From positions 1-64,000 of the forward strand of contig JBAXIO010000006.1 in assembly GCA_037138335.1 (NCBI GenBank): a stretch of DNA of 64,000 nt. The letters run 5' to 3'. Positions 15,815 to 25,330 of the stretch are shown here, piece after piece. Source of the DNA: CAIRDP01 sp037138335. GTDB lineage: Bacteria > Bacteroidota > Bacteroidia > Bacteroidales > FEN-979. A program made the position numbers and the translations under genes. A model generated the notes under the pieces. The model was not told the origin of the DNA. It worked only from the letters and a program-made list of their open reading frames with translations, and ran no database searches. How positions within the stretch are numbered: the stretch's first letter is position 1; each line of letters opens with the position of its first letter.

Positions 15815-17164
15815 CTATAATTTCAGGGTAAGGAGGTCTTTTGTAAGGGAGGAGCCGCTTAAAGTGCAAGGTATCTGCTCTTTCAGCTTTAATTTGAGGG
15901 AGCTTGCCCGTACGTCACGGATTATAAAATCCGATATTTCTTTCAGGTTGGCCCTGGCTTTCGTTTCTTTCAGCTTTTCCATTAAAGCCATTGTGAACAG
16001 CCCATGCCCGGCCTGATGGTCTGACCAGGTTTTCTGCCCGGGGCTGCCTGCCGCCATAAAAAATACATTGGCTGGAACATTAGGATAGCGAAGGGTTATC
16101 CTGGGAGATTTGCTTTTGTCGGGCCTGGGTTTAAGTGCGTCAAACTGAAATGAAGCCTCAAGCAGGATACTTATGCGTTTTGACGGGTCTTCCTGAAGCA
16201 TCTTGAAAAGGTCGCTGATGCGGATGATGAACTTTGGGTCGTCATTTTCAATATCCACAGGCAAAATGTAGGGCTCAAGGGTTTTCTCATCAATCATGCC
16301 GTATCCTGCATAATAAAAAATCAGGTCAGCATTGCCGTTTACTCCCCTTGAAAAGGAAGCAAGCCTGATAAGTTCCCTGCGCATTTCAAATGATTTGGCA
16401 TTAAATATCATTTGAACATTCGCGGCCGGTATTCCCATTGTACGGATGGCATATTCCCTGAACACCCTTGCATCACGGTCATGATAATCGACGGAATCAG
16501 TGAAACAGCGGGCCATTTGCATAGGGCTGTATGCGTCATTGGCAATGATCAGTACATAGGTGTTTTTTCTGTCGGGTGGGAGTTCGGGGATGTCCCTGTC
16601 GGCATCACATAATGGCTCGAAGTCGACAGTCTTTCCGGAATGGGGAAAGGGCTTCCCTGTCGTATATAAATAAAGTAATCCTGTAAGGGTGTCGCATAGT
16701 ATTCTGGATGCATTGGCATAGACTTTGTCATCGGCAAGTTGAGCAGTGGTTCCTCCGCCTTTAATCCGTTTAAGTTCACGTGAATAAAGAAGGGCCCCGG
16801 TTTTTTTCGCATAAACTTTCAGACTGGCATCCAGGGCCCCGAAGAAAAAGTAGGGGGTTTCGCCATTATAATAGGAGTTGCATTTAATCCTGATGATGAG
16901 GTCGGCATTATTGCTGTCCGCCGCAGGATGAAAATTATTTTCGCTGAGGTGCCTGCTTACCTTAGGCTGAATAACAGGGGGTACTGCGCCTCTGGACCAG
17001 TGAAACTCAGAACTTGCAATATAAAAAGAAGCCTGGGCCCGGGCATGCCCGGATGATAGCCCGAGAATCACTGTCATCACGATTATTGCGGTTTTCACCG
17101 CTTTACTGATCGCAACAACCATAGGCTTCATTTGCTTGCCCGCTTTTGCTTCACAATTCATCAT
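15815..17164 (-). CDS. Secreted caspase-fold (C14-like) protein lacking catalytic His and Cys
   Basis: The 449-residue protein has a signal peptide (ending near HARAQA, 40-45), an N-terminal domain (about 50-170) of unclear family, and a caspase/metacaspase-like domain (about 200-449). The strand-loop that normally reads FYYAGHG is FYYAGYG (Tyr288 in place of the catalytic His), and the DACxSG loop is EASFQ (Ser338 in place of the catalytic Cys). The fold markers around them (YVLIIANDAY, ADLIFYYAG, VFFMAAGSPGQ, GLFTMALMEKL) are intact, so this is likely a non-catalytic pseudo-caspase and not a decayed gene. Its ATG overlaps the stop of the TPR gene by four bases (ATGA). Confidence 0.78.
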   Translation of the reverse strand: MMNCEAKAGKQMKPMVVAISKAVKTAIIVMTVILGLSSGHARAQASFYIASSEFHWSRGAVPPVIQPKVSRHLSENNFHPAADSNNADLIIRIKCNSYYNGETPYFFFGALDASLKVYAKKTGALLYSRELKRIKGGGTTAQLADDKVYANASRILCDTLTGLLYLYTTGKPFPHSGKTVDFEPLCDADRDIPELPPDRKNTYVLIIANDAYSPMQMARCFTDSVDYHDRDARVFREYAIRTMGIPAANVQMIFNAKSFEMRRELIRLASFSRGVNGNADLIFYYAGYGMIDEKTLEPYILPVDIENDDPKFIIRISDLFKMLQEDPSKRISILLEASFQFDALKPRPDKSKSPRITLRYPNVPANVFFMAAGSPGQKTWSDHQAGHGLFTMALMEKLKETKARANLKEISDFIIRDVRASSLKLKLKEQIPCTLSGSSLTKDLLTLKL

Positions 17165-19398
17165 GTCCTTTCAGTCTGAAACGATAAATAATCCTTGATC
17201 AAAGGAATTTCCTCAGCCAGGATCCCGTACCTGAGCAGATGAGGGACATCCTCGTCAAAAGCATCCATGAATGCTGATTCGCTGAATTCCCTGCCGGCCA
17301 GGCATTTAATATATAAGTCCAGGGCATGCTTCCTCTCTCCCCGGCATAAATAAACATGTCCGGCGTTCATGTAGTCATAAGCCGATAATTTGTCGGTATT
17401 CATGAGCAGTTCGCGGTACCCCGATTCGGCCTGGCTGAGTTTCCCGCTCACAAAATCGCAATACGCCGCAGGTCTCAGGAATTTGAGGTTCCCGGGTGAA
17501 TAAAAGAGGAGCTGTGCGTAAATATGGGATGCTTTTTCGTAATCTTTCAGATTCAGGTAGCATTGGGCCAGCTGGGTTTGCAGGGACTGGTCATTGGGCT
17601 GAACCTCCAGGGCTTCTTTGAAATATTCAAGGGCGCTCTGAAAATCTTTAAGGCGGATATAGCACCAACCCAGTTTCTTTAATATCCAGAGGCGGTCTGT
17701 ATCAAAAAGTTCAGCTTTCCTGTAAAATTCAACAGCTTTTTTAAACCGGCCGAGCTTCTGATAGCTGTACGCGATTTTCTCGTAGAATTCTCCTGAAGGC
17801 GATCCTTTCCCCGACAGGTACTCATACAGGTCAATCGCCTCATAATAATGGCCTTTTTCAAAATAGAATTCAGCCAGTTTCAATGTAAACCTTTCCTGTT
17901 CAAAGAATGTCCTGTAGAAAAAAAGACCGTCAAATGAGATTTTCCTCCTGAAAATATCTTCAAACTCTCCACGGCCCGGATATATTTTAAAGAATCGGTA
18001 AAGATCCTGGATGTACTGGATTATGATTGCATTTTCACTTAGTGACTGGTCCAGCATCTGCTCTTCAGAAGCCATCTCCTTCATCTGGGCAAGTTCGGCC
18101 TCGAAGTTCGTAACGATGAGGTTTCTCTGCTGTTCCGGGATCGCCTGGAAATTCAGGACAAAGGAGTATTTGTCGGAATTGCAGATGTAAAATGCATGTT
18201 CAAGGCTGTCGTAGAGCCTGCGGTTCAGATCATCATTGCCGGGAAACAGTATCCCCGATTCGGGGTTCTGCCGGTAAAAAGGTATGAACCAGTTGCACAT
18301 CCGGTTGAAAAAATCAAAGCGCTTCAACATCTGGAAAGTGCTCATGAAAACATCCCCGCCTTCCATCTGCATTTTTGAGAATTTTTCGATCTTCTCAAAT
18401 AAGCCCGGAACTTCATCAACCATCCCTTTCCAACCGGGGTTCTTCCCCTCCAGTTCAGATTCTTCGGTTGCGTCGCCCAGCTGAAGCTTATCTTCAATCT
18501 TGGGCATCATTTTCTTCATGTCGGGGAGCACCTCTTCTTCAAATTCCCGTGTTATTTTCTCAGTCTCCCTTGCCATAAGGAACTGCAGAAAGATCACTTC
18601 CACATTCTTTACGATCTCAGGATCCCGTGACATGGAGTGCAAGCGTTCGATAAGCTCAGGATGGTTTGCAATCCTTCGGTCATATTTGATCAGACCCAGG
18701 ATGAGGCCGACCAATGCACGCTGGCAAACATGTTTTTCTCCTGCCTCAGTAAACTCAATCAGCAGAATGAACTTCTGGGGGTCGAAATAGTTCAGCAGAC
18801 TAAGGGTGAGGGCGCTTACGATCAGTGATTTTTCATACCATTCAATGTTGCCCGAACGGTTGATGCTCCTGGCAAGTCCCAGGTGATGATCCTTTATCTT
18901 TTCGGTGAGCCATACCAGTTTGAACAACTTGTCGAGTATATCGGGCGGAATGGCCGAATGCGACACCTCTTCAGCATCATTCCCGGTATCGATAAGCTTA
19001 TTTACTTCGCGGTGAAGGAAAATTTCCTCAATGGAAGCGATGATTTGTTCAGGATCCTCCCCGAATTCCTCCAAAAGCAGATGCTTCTCATTATGATGAA
19101 AAGGCAAAAGGGGTTCACGCATGCTATACTGCAACTCATCGGCAAGCAGCATGAGTGATGCCGACAGGCTCTTTAGTATCGTTTCCTGCTGGGGATCCTT
19201 GTATCCTTCAAATGCATACCGGAGTAAAGTCCTGTAATTGTCGCCCAGGGTTTCAAGCTGGTAGAAGAACTCCTGTCGTGGGGAGAACCGGATCCATTGG
19301 GCGAATTCATCGAGCGCAGATTTAAAACGGCGTTCAAACACCGCTTCTGCCACCCTGCGATACCTTTGTTCTATATCGTTCCTGGATAATACGATCAC
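17161..19398 (-). CDS. Cytosolic TPR-repeat protein coupled to the pseudo-caspase gene
   Basis: The 745-residue protein has no signal peptide or membrane segment. The first half (1-500) is helical and not recognised, with an acidic Glu-rich stretch near 280-310. From about 500 on it carries tetratricopeptide repeats (for example EKIAYSYQKLGRFKKAVEFYRKA, whose A-Y..G...A pattern recurs about every 34 residues). TPR arrays hold other proteins. The stop overlaps the start of the next gene by four bases, so the two are co-translated. Its partner is predicted to be exported while this one is not, so how they would work together is unclear. Confidence 0.75.
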   Translation of the reverse strand: MIVLSRNDIEQRYRRVAEAVFERRFKSALDEFAQWIRFSPRQEFFYQLETLGDNYRTLLRYAFEGYKDPQQETILKSLSASLMLLADELQYSMREPLLPFHHNEKHLLLEEFGEDPEQIIASIEEIFLHREVNKLIDTGNDAEEVSHSAIPPDILDKLFKLVWLTEKIKDHHLGLARSINRSGNIEWYEKSLIVSALTLSLLNYFDPQKFILLIEFTEAGEKHVCQRALVGLILGLIKYDRRIANHPELIERLHSMSRDPEIVKNVEVIFLQFLMARETEKITREFEEEVLPDMKKMMPKIEDKLQLGDATEESELEGKNPGWKGMVDEVPGLFEKIEKFSKMQMEGGDVFMSTFQMLKRFDFFNRMCNWFIPFYRQNPESGILFPGNDDLNRRLYDSLEHAFYICNSDKYSFVLNFQAIPEQQRNLIVTNFEAELAQMKEMASEEQMLDQSLSENAIIIQYIQDLYRFFKIYPGRGEFEDIFRRKISFDGLFFYRTFFEQERFTLKLAEFYFEKGHYYEAIDLYEYLSGKGSPSGEFYEKIAYSYQKLGRFKKAVEFYRKAELFDTDRLWILKKLGWCYIRLKDFQSALEYFKEALEVQPNDQSLQTQLAQCYLNLKDYEKASHIYAQLLFYSPGNLKFLRPAAYCDFVSGKLSQAESGYRELLMNTDKLSAYDYMNAGHVYLCRGERKHALDLYIKCLAGREFSESAFMDAFDEDVPHLLRYGILAEEIPLIKDYLSFQTERT

Positions 19399-19531
19399 TG
19401 GATGTATATTAATTCAATGAATCATGTCAAATACCTTGCCAACAAAAATCCAATCGGTTTGCATGCTTTTTTGTCGTAAAAATGACGATGTGTCAGGATT
19501 GACCGGCCGGATTGTTAATGGCATCCTTAAT

Positions 19532-20689
19532 TCAGAATCTTATACCGGTTGTAAAGACCACTGACTGCAGTTGGTCGCTGTCACCGCTGTGGTAAATATA
19601 ATTGCCTTCAGCCGCGAACATATGCCGGTATTCCAGACGGATATAACCGAATTTGATAGGTTTATATTCGAAGCCTACAGTAAATCCCTGGGTCATCAAT
19701 CCCCTCCACTGGCCGTTATAATAGTAGATTCCTGAAAGGAAGCCGTCATAGTCGTTAAAAAATTCATACCGGGCGGAGACAGAATATTTCTTAAGGAAAG
19801 TATATTTTGCCTGTACCATCCCTGAGAACATAGTAGCGGTTTCCCCGGTGTCGGGCTTCATGCTGCTGTTGGTTTGAGCGGCAAAATCGAACTGCCCTGT
19901 AAGGAAAAGCTGGTCAACAGGATTGTACGTGATGATCAGGTTATTATAAAGAATATTGTTTTCGATATCAGCGTCAACCAATGCCTGGTTACCGAAAAAG
20001 TTATTGTAATTAAGAGTCAGTCTTGGGATCGGTTTGTAGTATATAAACGTCAGGCCTGCCATATGCGTGTTTTTCGCATAAGCCAGGGAGTACGGATTAC
20101 CTGCCATTATACCTCCCCAAAATTTATCAGAGGCGTTCCAGGTCAGTTTAACCCCAAGAACGCTTCCCGGCTCATAATACCCCCCCACGCTGACCGTGCT
20201 TAAATAATTGAGCACCGGCCAGGAGGATTCTATTCCCACAGGATTAAGGAAATATCCAAAATCAAGCCAGATCTTTTTACCGAGGCGGAACCCGAAATTC
20301 GCCTGTCGGAGGTTCCTTATGAATTGGGCCTCAGGTGCGGCCAGGAGGTTAGGTGCATCGCCGAACTGAATGGCCAGTTTACCTCTCACTTTTTCGGCAG
20401 TATAGGAAATTTCGATTGCAGCCACATTGAGCCTGATCTGGTTTTGAATCGGGCAGTTGCTTGAAAACGGAACAATATTGGAAGTGTCCTGCTTGCTGTT
20501 TAATGTGCCGTTATAATATGCATCAATATAGAACCCGAAAGTGAAATGCTTCAGTCTCCTGAACATTTCATTTTTCATATCATCGGTGAGGCTGTCAAGT
20601 TTATCCTGGGCAGCAAGAGGGGAAGCTGATGATAAAAGCAAACAGAGAATAAAGAAGACAGTCTTATATCCCTTAAACATCTTTTGCAT
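19532..20689 (-). CDS. Outer-membrane beta-barrel porin (BBP2/OmpL-like)
   Basis: The 385-residue protein has a signal peptide (ending PLAAQ) and then alternating amphipathic strands rich in aromatic residues, ending in GIRF with a terminal Phe as in outer-membrane barrels. The opening FTFGFYIDAYYNGT and the segments FIRNLRQANFGFRLGKK and FLNPVGIESSW resemble the putative beta-barrel porin-2 family. It starts 16 bases after the TolC-like gene, so it likely belongs to the efflux operon. The solute is unknown. Confidence 0.8.
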   Translation of the reverse strand: MQKMFKGYKTVFFILCLLLSSASPLAAQDKLDSLTDDMKNEMFRRLKHFTFGFYIDAYYNGTLNSKQDTSNIVPFSSNCPIQNQIRLNVAAIEISYTAEKVRGKLAIQFGDAPNLLAAPEAQFIRNLRQANFGFRLGKKIWLDFGYFLNPVGIESSWPVLNYLSTVSVGGYYEPGSVLGVKLTWNASDKFWGGIMAGNPYSLAYAKNTHMAGLTFIYYKPIPRLTLNYNNFFGNQALVDADIENNILYNNLIITYNPVDQLFLTGQFDFAAQTNSSMKPDTGETATMFSGMVQAKYTFLKKYSVSARYEFFNDYDGFLSGIYYYNGQWRGLMTQGFTVGFEYKPIKFGYIRLEYRHMFAAEGNYIYHSGDSDQLQSVVFTTGIRF

Positions 20690-20705
20690 TGGTGTCGATT
20701 TAGTA

Positions 20706-22076
20706 TTATTTCCAGCCGCCCCCCAATGCCTGGTATAAGGTGACTATGCTCTGAAGCGAATTCAGCTGGGCTTGTGACAATTGAAGCTCAGCCTGGTAAA
20801 GCAACCTCTGGGCATTGATAACATCAAGGTAACTTGCATATCCGGCATTATATAACTGGTTTGAGAGGTCAAAGGAAGTTTGGGCAGCATTCCTGAGGTT
20901 CCTCTGCTGCGTTACCATTTCCTTTTCTTTGTTTATGGATAGCATCCCGTCTGACACCTCGCCGATTGCGGTATAGATCGCTTTCTGGTAGGTAGCCAGA
21001 ATTTCCTCATGGTAAGCCTGGGACTTGCGGAGATTGGCCCTGAGTTTCCCCCAGCCGAAAATAGGTGCAACCAGCCCGCCTACGGCCGATCCGATAATGC
21101 CTGCGCCAAGAGTGGAAAAGCCAACACTTGCATTGATGCTTAAAGTGGGCAGCATCATACCCCGGGCAACGCCTATCTGGGCATTGGCTGAAACAAGCTG
21201 CTGCTCGGCGGCAATAAGATCAGGACGCCTTACAATAAGGTTGGAAGGGATCCCGGTGCGGGGGAGAATAGATGTATCAACCTGGGCCATAAGGGGGAAC
21301 CCCGTTTTTATTTCACCGGGAAGATCCCCGAGCAGCAGTTTGACTGCATTTTCCTGTATGCCGACCGCCCTTTCAAGAGAAGGGATCTGGGTCTTGACCG
21401 TGGCGAGCTCAGCTTCAGCCTGGGCTACGACCAGCCCTGAAGCCGTACCGGCTATCATTTTTGCTTTGACAAGGGCCAGGGCTTCTTCACGGATTCTCAC
21501 ATTGTCCCTGGTAATATTAAGTTCATCCTTGTATTCGATGAGTGAGTAATATCCCTGAGCAATGCTCGAGATCAGGTTGATTTGAGTAGCCTGCCTGTAA
21601 GCTTGCTGCGAAAGCAGCTGAGCCCTTGCCGACTCCTTCGACCGCCTGAGTTTGCCCCAGATATCCAGTTCCCACTGCAGATTGCCTACACCGTAGGCAT
21701 CTTTATATTCCACAGTGCCTGACGGAGGGGTTTGGCCGTTCTGATACGAGGCGGCACCCTGTACGCCGATGGAAGGGTACAACTCCGCCCTGGCCATTTT
21801 GAATTGTGACAGCGCCTGGTTGACCCGGGAAAATGCAATCCGCAGGTCGAAATTAGCCTGGAGGCCTTTTTTGATCAGATTATGCAACACGGTATCCCTG
21901 AACAGTTTTGTCCAGGAAGTATCTGCGAATGACAAGGTGTCGGTCTGGCTGGAAAACCTGTATTGTTTGCCCAGGTCCGTCGCGGGACGTTTATAGTTCG
22001 GGCCAATTTTGCAACTGTCGATGCTGAGCAGCATGATAGCGGCAATAGCCGTAATGAAATATTTTTTTGAGATCAT
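20706..22076 (-). CDS. TolC/NodT-family outer-membrane efflux lipoprotein
   Basis: The 456-residue protein begins with a lipoprotein signal (Cys22 in IDSCKIGPNYKRP), the typical start of OprM/NodT proteins. Two repeated halves of long helices and strand segments follow, with the family markers QWELDIWGKLRRS (about 134-146) and VVRRPDLIAAEQQL (about 275-290). The family forms the trimeric outer-membrane duct of RND pumps. It lies 26 bases after the pump gene. Confidence 0.93.
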   Translation of the reverse strand: MISKKYFITAIAAIMLLSIDSCKIGPNYKRPATDLGKQYRFSSQTDTLSFADTSWTKLFRDTVLHNLIKKGLQANFDLRIAFSRVNQALSQFKMARAELYPSIGVQGAASYQNGQTPPSGTVEYKDAYGVGNLQWELDIWGKLRRSKESARAQLLSQQAYRQATQINLISSIAQGYYSLIEYKDELNITRDNVRIREEALALVKAKMIAGTASGLVVAQAEAELATVKTQIPSLERAVGIQENAVKLLLGDLPGEIKTGFPLMAQVDTSILPRTGIPSNLIVRRPDLIAAEQQLVSANAQIGVARGMMLPTLSINASVGFSTLGAGIIGSAVGGLVAPIFGWGKLRANLRKSQAYHEEILATYQKAIYTAIGEVSDGMLSINKEKEMVTQQRNLRNAAQTSFDLSNQLYNAGYASYLDVINAQRLLYQAELQLSQAQLNSLQSIVTLYQALGGGWK

Positions 22077-22102
22077 ATCGTAATATTAGACATGGTTGAA
22101 TA

Positions 22103-25100
22103 CTATTTTGACTCGGGAAGGGACCCTTTTTCTTCAGGTTTCTTCCTGAACAGTTTTTGCTCCAGATTCTCAAACAGTACATACAGGGTTGGCACGACCA
22201 GGACCCCGCATATCGTTGCTACGAGCATCCCTCCGAAAACAGATGTGCCCAGTGCATGGCGGCTGTTAGCCCCGGCTCCGGCTGCAGTTACAAGGGGGAC
22301 TACCCCGAGTATAAACGCAAAGGAAGTCATCAGGATCGGCCTGAACCTTTGTTTGGCGCCTGCAACCGTGGCTTCAAAGAGGTCCATCCCGCCTACATAT
22401 TTTTGTTTGGCGAACTCAACGATAAGAATGGCATTCTTGGCCACAAGCCCGATGAGCATGATAAGCCCGATCTGGGCAAAAATATTGTTCTGCAGACCGC
22501 GGATCCACTGGAACCCGAATGCCCCGAAAATCCCGAACGGCATGGCCAGCAGGATGGGAAGGGGAAGGAGCCAGCTTTCATACTGAGCGCAAAGCAACAG
22601 GTACACAAAGATAAAACACATGGCAAAGATCATCGGGGCTTGTCCTCCTGAAATAAGTTCTTCGCGTGTCATCCCCGAATATTCATATCCGAAACCGTAA
22701 GGAAGGGTCTTGGCTGCAACCTGCTTCAGTGCCTCGATTCCCTGTCCGGTTGAAAATCCAGGGGAAATATTGGCGGTCATATCGGATGAACTGAACAGGT
22801 TGAATCGTTTGACAATATCAGGGCCCTGTATCGGCCTGATACTTAAAAGGGTTCCGAGCGGAACCATGCCTCCTTTGTCGTTCCTGACGTAAATCTTTGA
22901 AAGATCTTCCGGATTTGCCCTGTATTTTGCATCAGCCTGTATGATCACACGGTAAGATTTCCCAAACTTGTTAAAATCATTTACATAATAGCTGCCAAAC
23001 ATTGCCTGCAATGCCCCGTAAATATCACTTACCGAGACTCCCATTTTTTTTGCTTTTTCATTATCGAGATCGATAAAGAACTGAGGAACGTCCATCCTCA
23101 TGGAGGTAAAGATGGAAGTGAATTCCTTGTGATTCTTTGCTTCATTTACAAAAGCCCCTGTCACCTGGGCAAGCTTTGCCGTGCCGGAACCGGTCTTGTC
23201 TTCAAGCTGGAATTCAAGCCCTCCTGTTTTTCCCAGACCCGGGATTGCCGGCGGATTGAATGCAATTGCAATTCCTCCGGGGATCTTTGACATACTTGCC
23301 TGTAAACTCGCGATGACCTCATCGGCCGATTGTTCCCTCTCCTCCCAGGGGACAAGGCTTATAAAAGCCATGGCATTGGTGGTGTTGACAGAGTTGTCAA
23401 GAATACTGAATCCGGGCACGACCAGGTAATATTTAATACCCTTTGTTTCTGAAAGTATTTTCTCAACCTGCTTCATAACCTTGTCGGTTTGCTCAAGAGA
23501 AGCAGCTTTTGGGGCCGATGCATTGATAAAGAAATACCCCATGTCTTCAGTCGGGATAAAACCCGATGGAAGGACCTTCATGATGAAAACCATTAACACT
23601 GAGATCAGGACAAGGAACATTACGGGTTTCAGGGGCTTATGAAGGAAATTATTGACCAGTTTCCCATACCCTCCAACGGTTTTATCGAAACCAGTGTTAA
23701 ATCCGTTAAAAAACTTGCCGACAATTCCCTTCTTTTTTGTTGACGGCCTTAGTATGATAGCACATAATGCAGGACTTAGGATCAGCGCTAAAACTGCCGA
23801 TATAAGCACTGAGGCGATCAGTGTGACAGCGAACTGGCGGTACATGACACCTGTGGTCCCCCCGAGGAAAGTCGTGGGGATGAATACCGCGCAAAGGACC
23901 AGGGTTATGGTGATAATCGCCCCTGTAATTTCTTTCATCGTTTCCCTGGCGGCATCCAGGGGCTTCATATGATGGTTGTCGATCTTCTCCTGGATGGCCT
24001 CCAGTACAACGATCGCATCATCGACTACAATCCCGATCGCGACAACGAGTGCAAAAAGCGTAAGCAGGTTTATGGATAAATGGAAAAATGAGAACACTGC
24101 AAGTGATCCCACCAATGAGATGGGTACCGTGATGGCCGGGATCAGGGTTGCACGCCAGTCCTGGAGGAAAATAAACACAACAATAAAAACCAGGATAAAA
24201 GCTTCAATCAGGGTTTTGATTACTTCGTCGATGGATGCTGTTACGAACAAGGTGGTGTCGAGGGCGGTCTGATAGGTTATGCCTTTGGGGAATTCCTTTG
24301 ACAGTTCCTGCATAGCTTCATCGCAGGCCTTCTTGACCGCAATCGAGTTTGATCCGGGGGCCTGGTAAACTGCAATGGCAGGTGCAGTCTTACCGTTGAG
24401 CCTGGAATAAGCGTCATAGGTCTTTAATCCAAGTTCTGACCGGCCAATATCCTTTATTTTTACAAATGATCCGTCGGGATTCGATTTGATGATTATATTG
24501 TTGAATTCACTTTCTTCGGTAAACCTTCCCCTGACCCTGACTACATAACTTACCTGCTGGCCTGCTTCAGCCGGATTCTTCCCGATCTGACCGGGCGCTG
24601 ATTCAAGGTTCTGGTCTTTGATTGCTTTCTGAACATCCTGGGTTGTAATACCCAGACCTGCCATCCGCTCAGGGTTGAGCCATACCCTCATCGCATAGTC
24701 GTCACCACCGAAAAGTGAAACGTCACCAACTCCTTTTATCCTTTTTATTACGTTTATAATATTGATATTCAGATAGTTAGACAGGAATTTTGTGTCATAG
24801 GCAGTGTCTTGGGAACTAAGTGCATAAAGCAAAAGGATCGATGGATTTTTTTTCATGACAATGACCCCGCCCTGGTTGACTTCCTGGGGCAAAACATTAA
24901 ATGCCCTTTGTGCACGGTTCTGCACGTTAACCGTGGCCATATCGGGATCAGTGCCCACTTCAAAATATACTGTAATAAGGCATGATCCGTCGTTTGCACA
25001 TTGCGACTGCATATAGATCATATTGTCAACCCCGTTGATCTGCTCTTCCAGCGGGACTGAAGTGGTCTTCTGAACAACTTCAGCGCTGGCGCCCGGGTAA

Positions 25101-25243
25101 TAGGCAGAAACCGTTACTGTCGGAGGAACAACATCAGGATACTGTGAGATCGGAAGTGATAACATTGACAGTATCCCGACGAGAAGGATCAGGATCGCGA
25201 TCACTGAGGATAATATAGGGCGTGTGATAAAGGTCTGGAGCAT
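22103..25243 (-). CDS. RND multidrug efflux pump, HAE1 family (AcrB-like)
   Basis: The 1046-residue inner-membrane protein has the usual RND layout: one TM segment, a large periplasmic loop, six TM segments, a second loop, and five TM segments. The proton-relay Asp408/Asp409 (GIVVDDAIVVLEA) sit where AcrB has Asp407/Asp408. The opening FITRPILSSVIAI and the PVSQYP-like PISQYPDV are family standards. Such pumps export drugs, bile salts or dyes together with the adaptor and channel encoded beside it. Substrates cannot be told. Confidence 0.96.
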   Translation of the reverse strand: MLQTFITRPILSSVIAILILLVGILSMLSLPISQYPDVVPPTVTVSAYYPGASAEVVQKTTSVPLEEQINGVDNMIYMQSQCANDGSCLITVYFEVGTDPDMATVNVQNRAQRAFNVLPQEVNQGGVIVMKKNPSILLLYALSSQDTAYDTKFLSNYLNINIINVIKRIKGVGDVSLFGGDDYAMRVWLNPERMAGLGITTQDVQKAIKDQNLESAPGQIGKNPAEAGQQVSYVVRVRGRFTEESEFNNIIIKSNPDGSFVKIKDIGRSELGLKTYDAYSRLNGKTAPAIAVYQAPGSNSIAVKKACDEAMQELSKEFPKGITYQTALDTTLFVTASIDEVIKTLIEAFILVFIVVFIFLQDWRATLIPAITVPISLVGSLAVFSFFHLSINLLTLFALVVAIGIVVDDAIVVLEAIQEKIDNHHMKPLDAARETMKEITGAIITITLVLCAVFIPTTFLGGTTGVMYRQFAVTLIASVLISAVLALILSPALCAIILRPSTKKKGIVGKFFNGFNTGFDKTVGGYGKLVNNFLHKPLKPVMFLVLISVLMVFIMKVLPSGFIPTEDMGYFFINASAPKAASLEQTDKVMKQVEKILSETKGIKYYLVVPGFSILDNSVNTTNAMAFISLVPWEEREQSADEVIASLQASMSKIPGGIAIAFNPPAIPGLGKTGGLEFQLEDKTGSGTAKLAQVTGAFVNEAKNHKEFTSIFTSMRMDVPQFFIDLDNEKAKKMGVSVSDIYGALQAMFGSYYVNDFNKFGKSYRVIIQADAKYRANPEDLSKIYVRNDKGGMVPLGTLLSIRPIQGPDIVKRFNLFSSSDMTANISPGFSTGQGIEALKQVAAKTLPYGFGYEYSGMTREELISGGQAPMIFAMCFIFVYLLLCAQYESWLLPLPILLAMPFGIFGAFGFQWIRGLQNNIFAQIGLIMLIGLVAKNAILIVEFAKQKYVGGMDLFEATVAGAKQRFRPILMTSFAFILGVVPLVTAAGAGANSRHALGTSVFGGMLVATICGVLVVPTLYVLFENLEQKLFRKKPEEKGSLPESK

Positions 25244-25252
25244 ATTATATGG

Positions 25253-25323
25253 AATTACGAATTACGATTTACGATTTGCGGTTCACTATTCACCATTCAA
25301 CGTTCACTGTTCACTTTTCACTG
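25253..25323. repeat. Compound heptamer tandem repeat between RND pump and adaptor genes
   Basis: Four units of AATTACG/ATTTACG/ATTTGCG (25253-25280), one base, then six units of TTCACTN (TTCACTA, TTCACCA, TTCAACG, TTCACTG, TTCACTT, TTCACTG; 25282-25323), and a worn seventh unit. It fills most of the 87-base gap inside the operon. Related AAATCGT heptamers lie at 5784-5811. Confidence 0.9.
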
Positions 25324-25330
25324 TACACAG

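Noticed and set aside
22092..22651. Two overlapping 164-codon plus-strand frames in the RND pump gene
   Set aside because: They lie antisense to highly conserved pump sequence and have no recognisable features.
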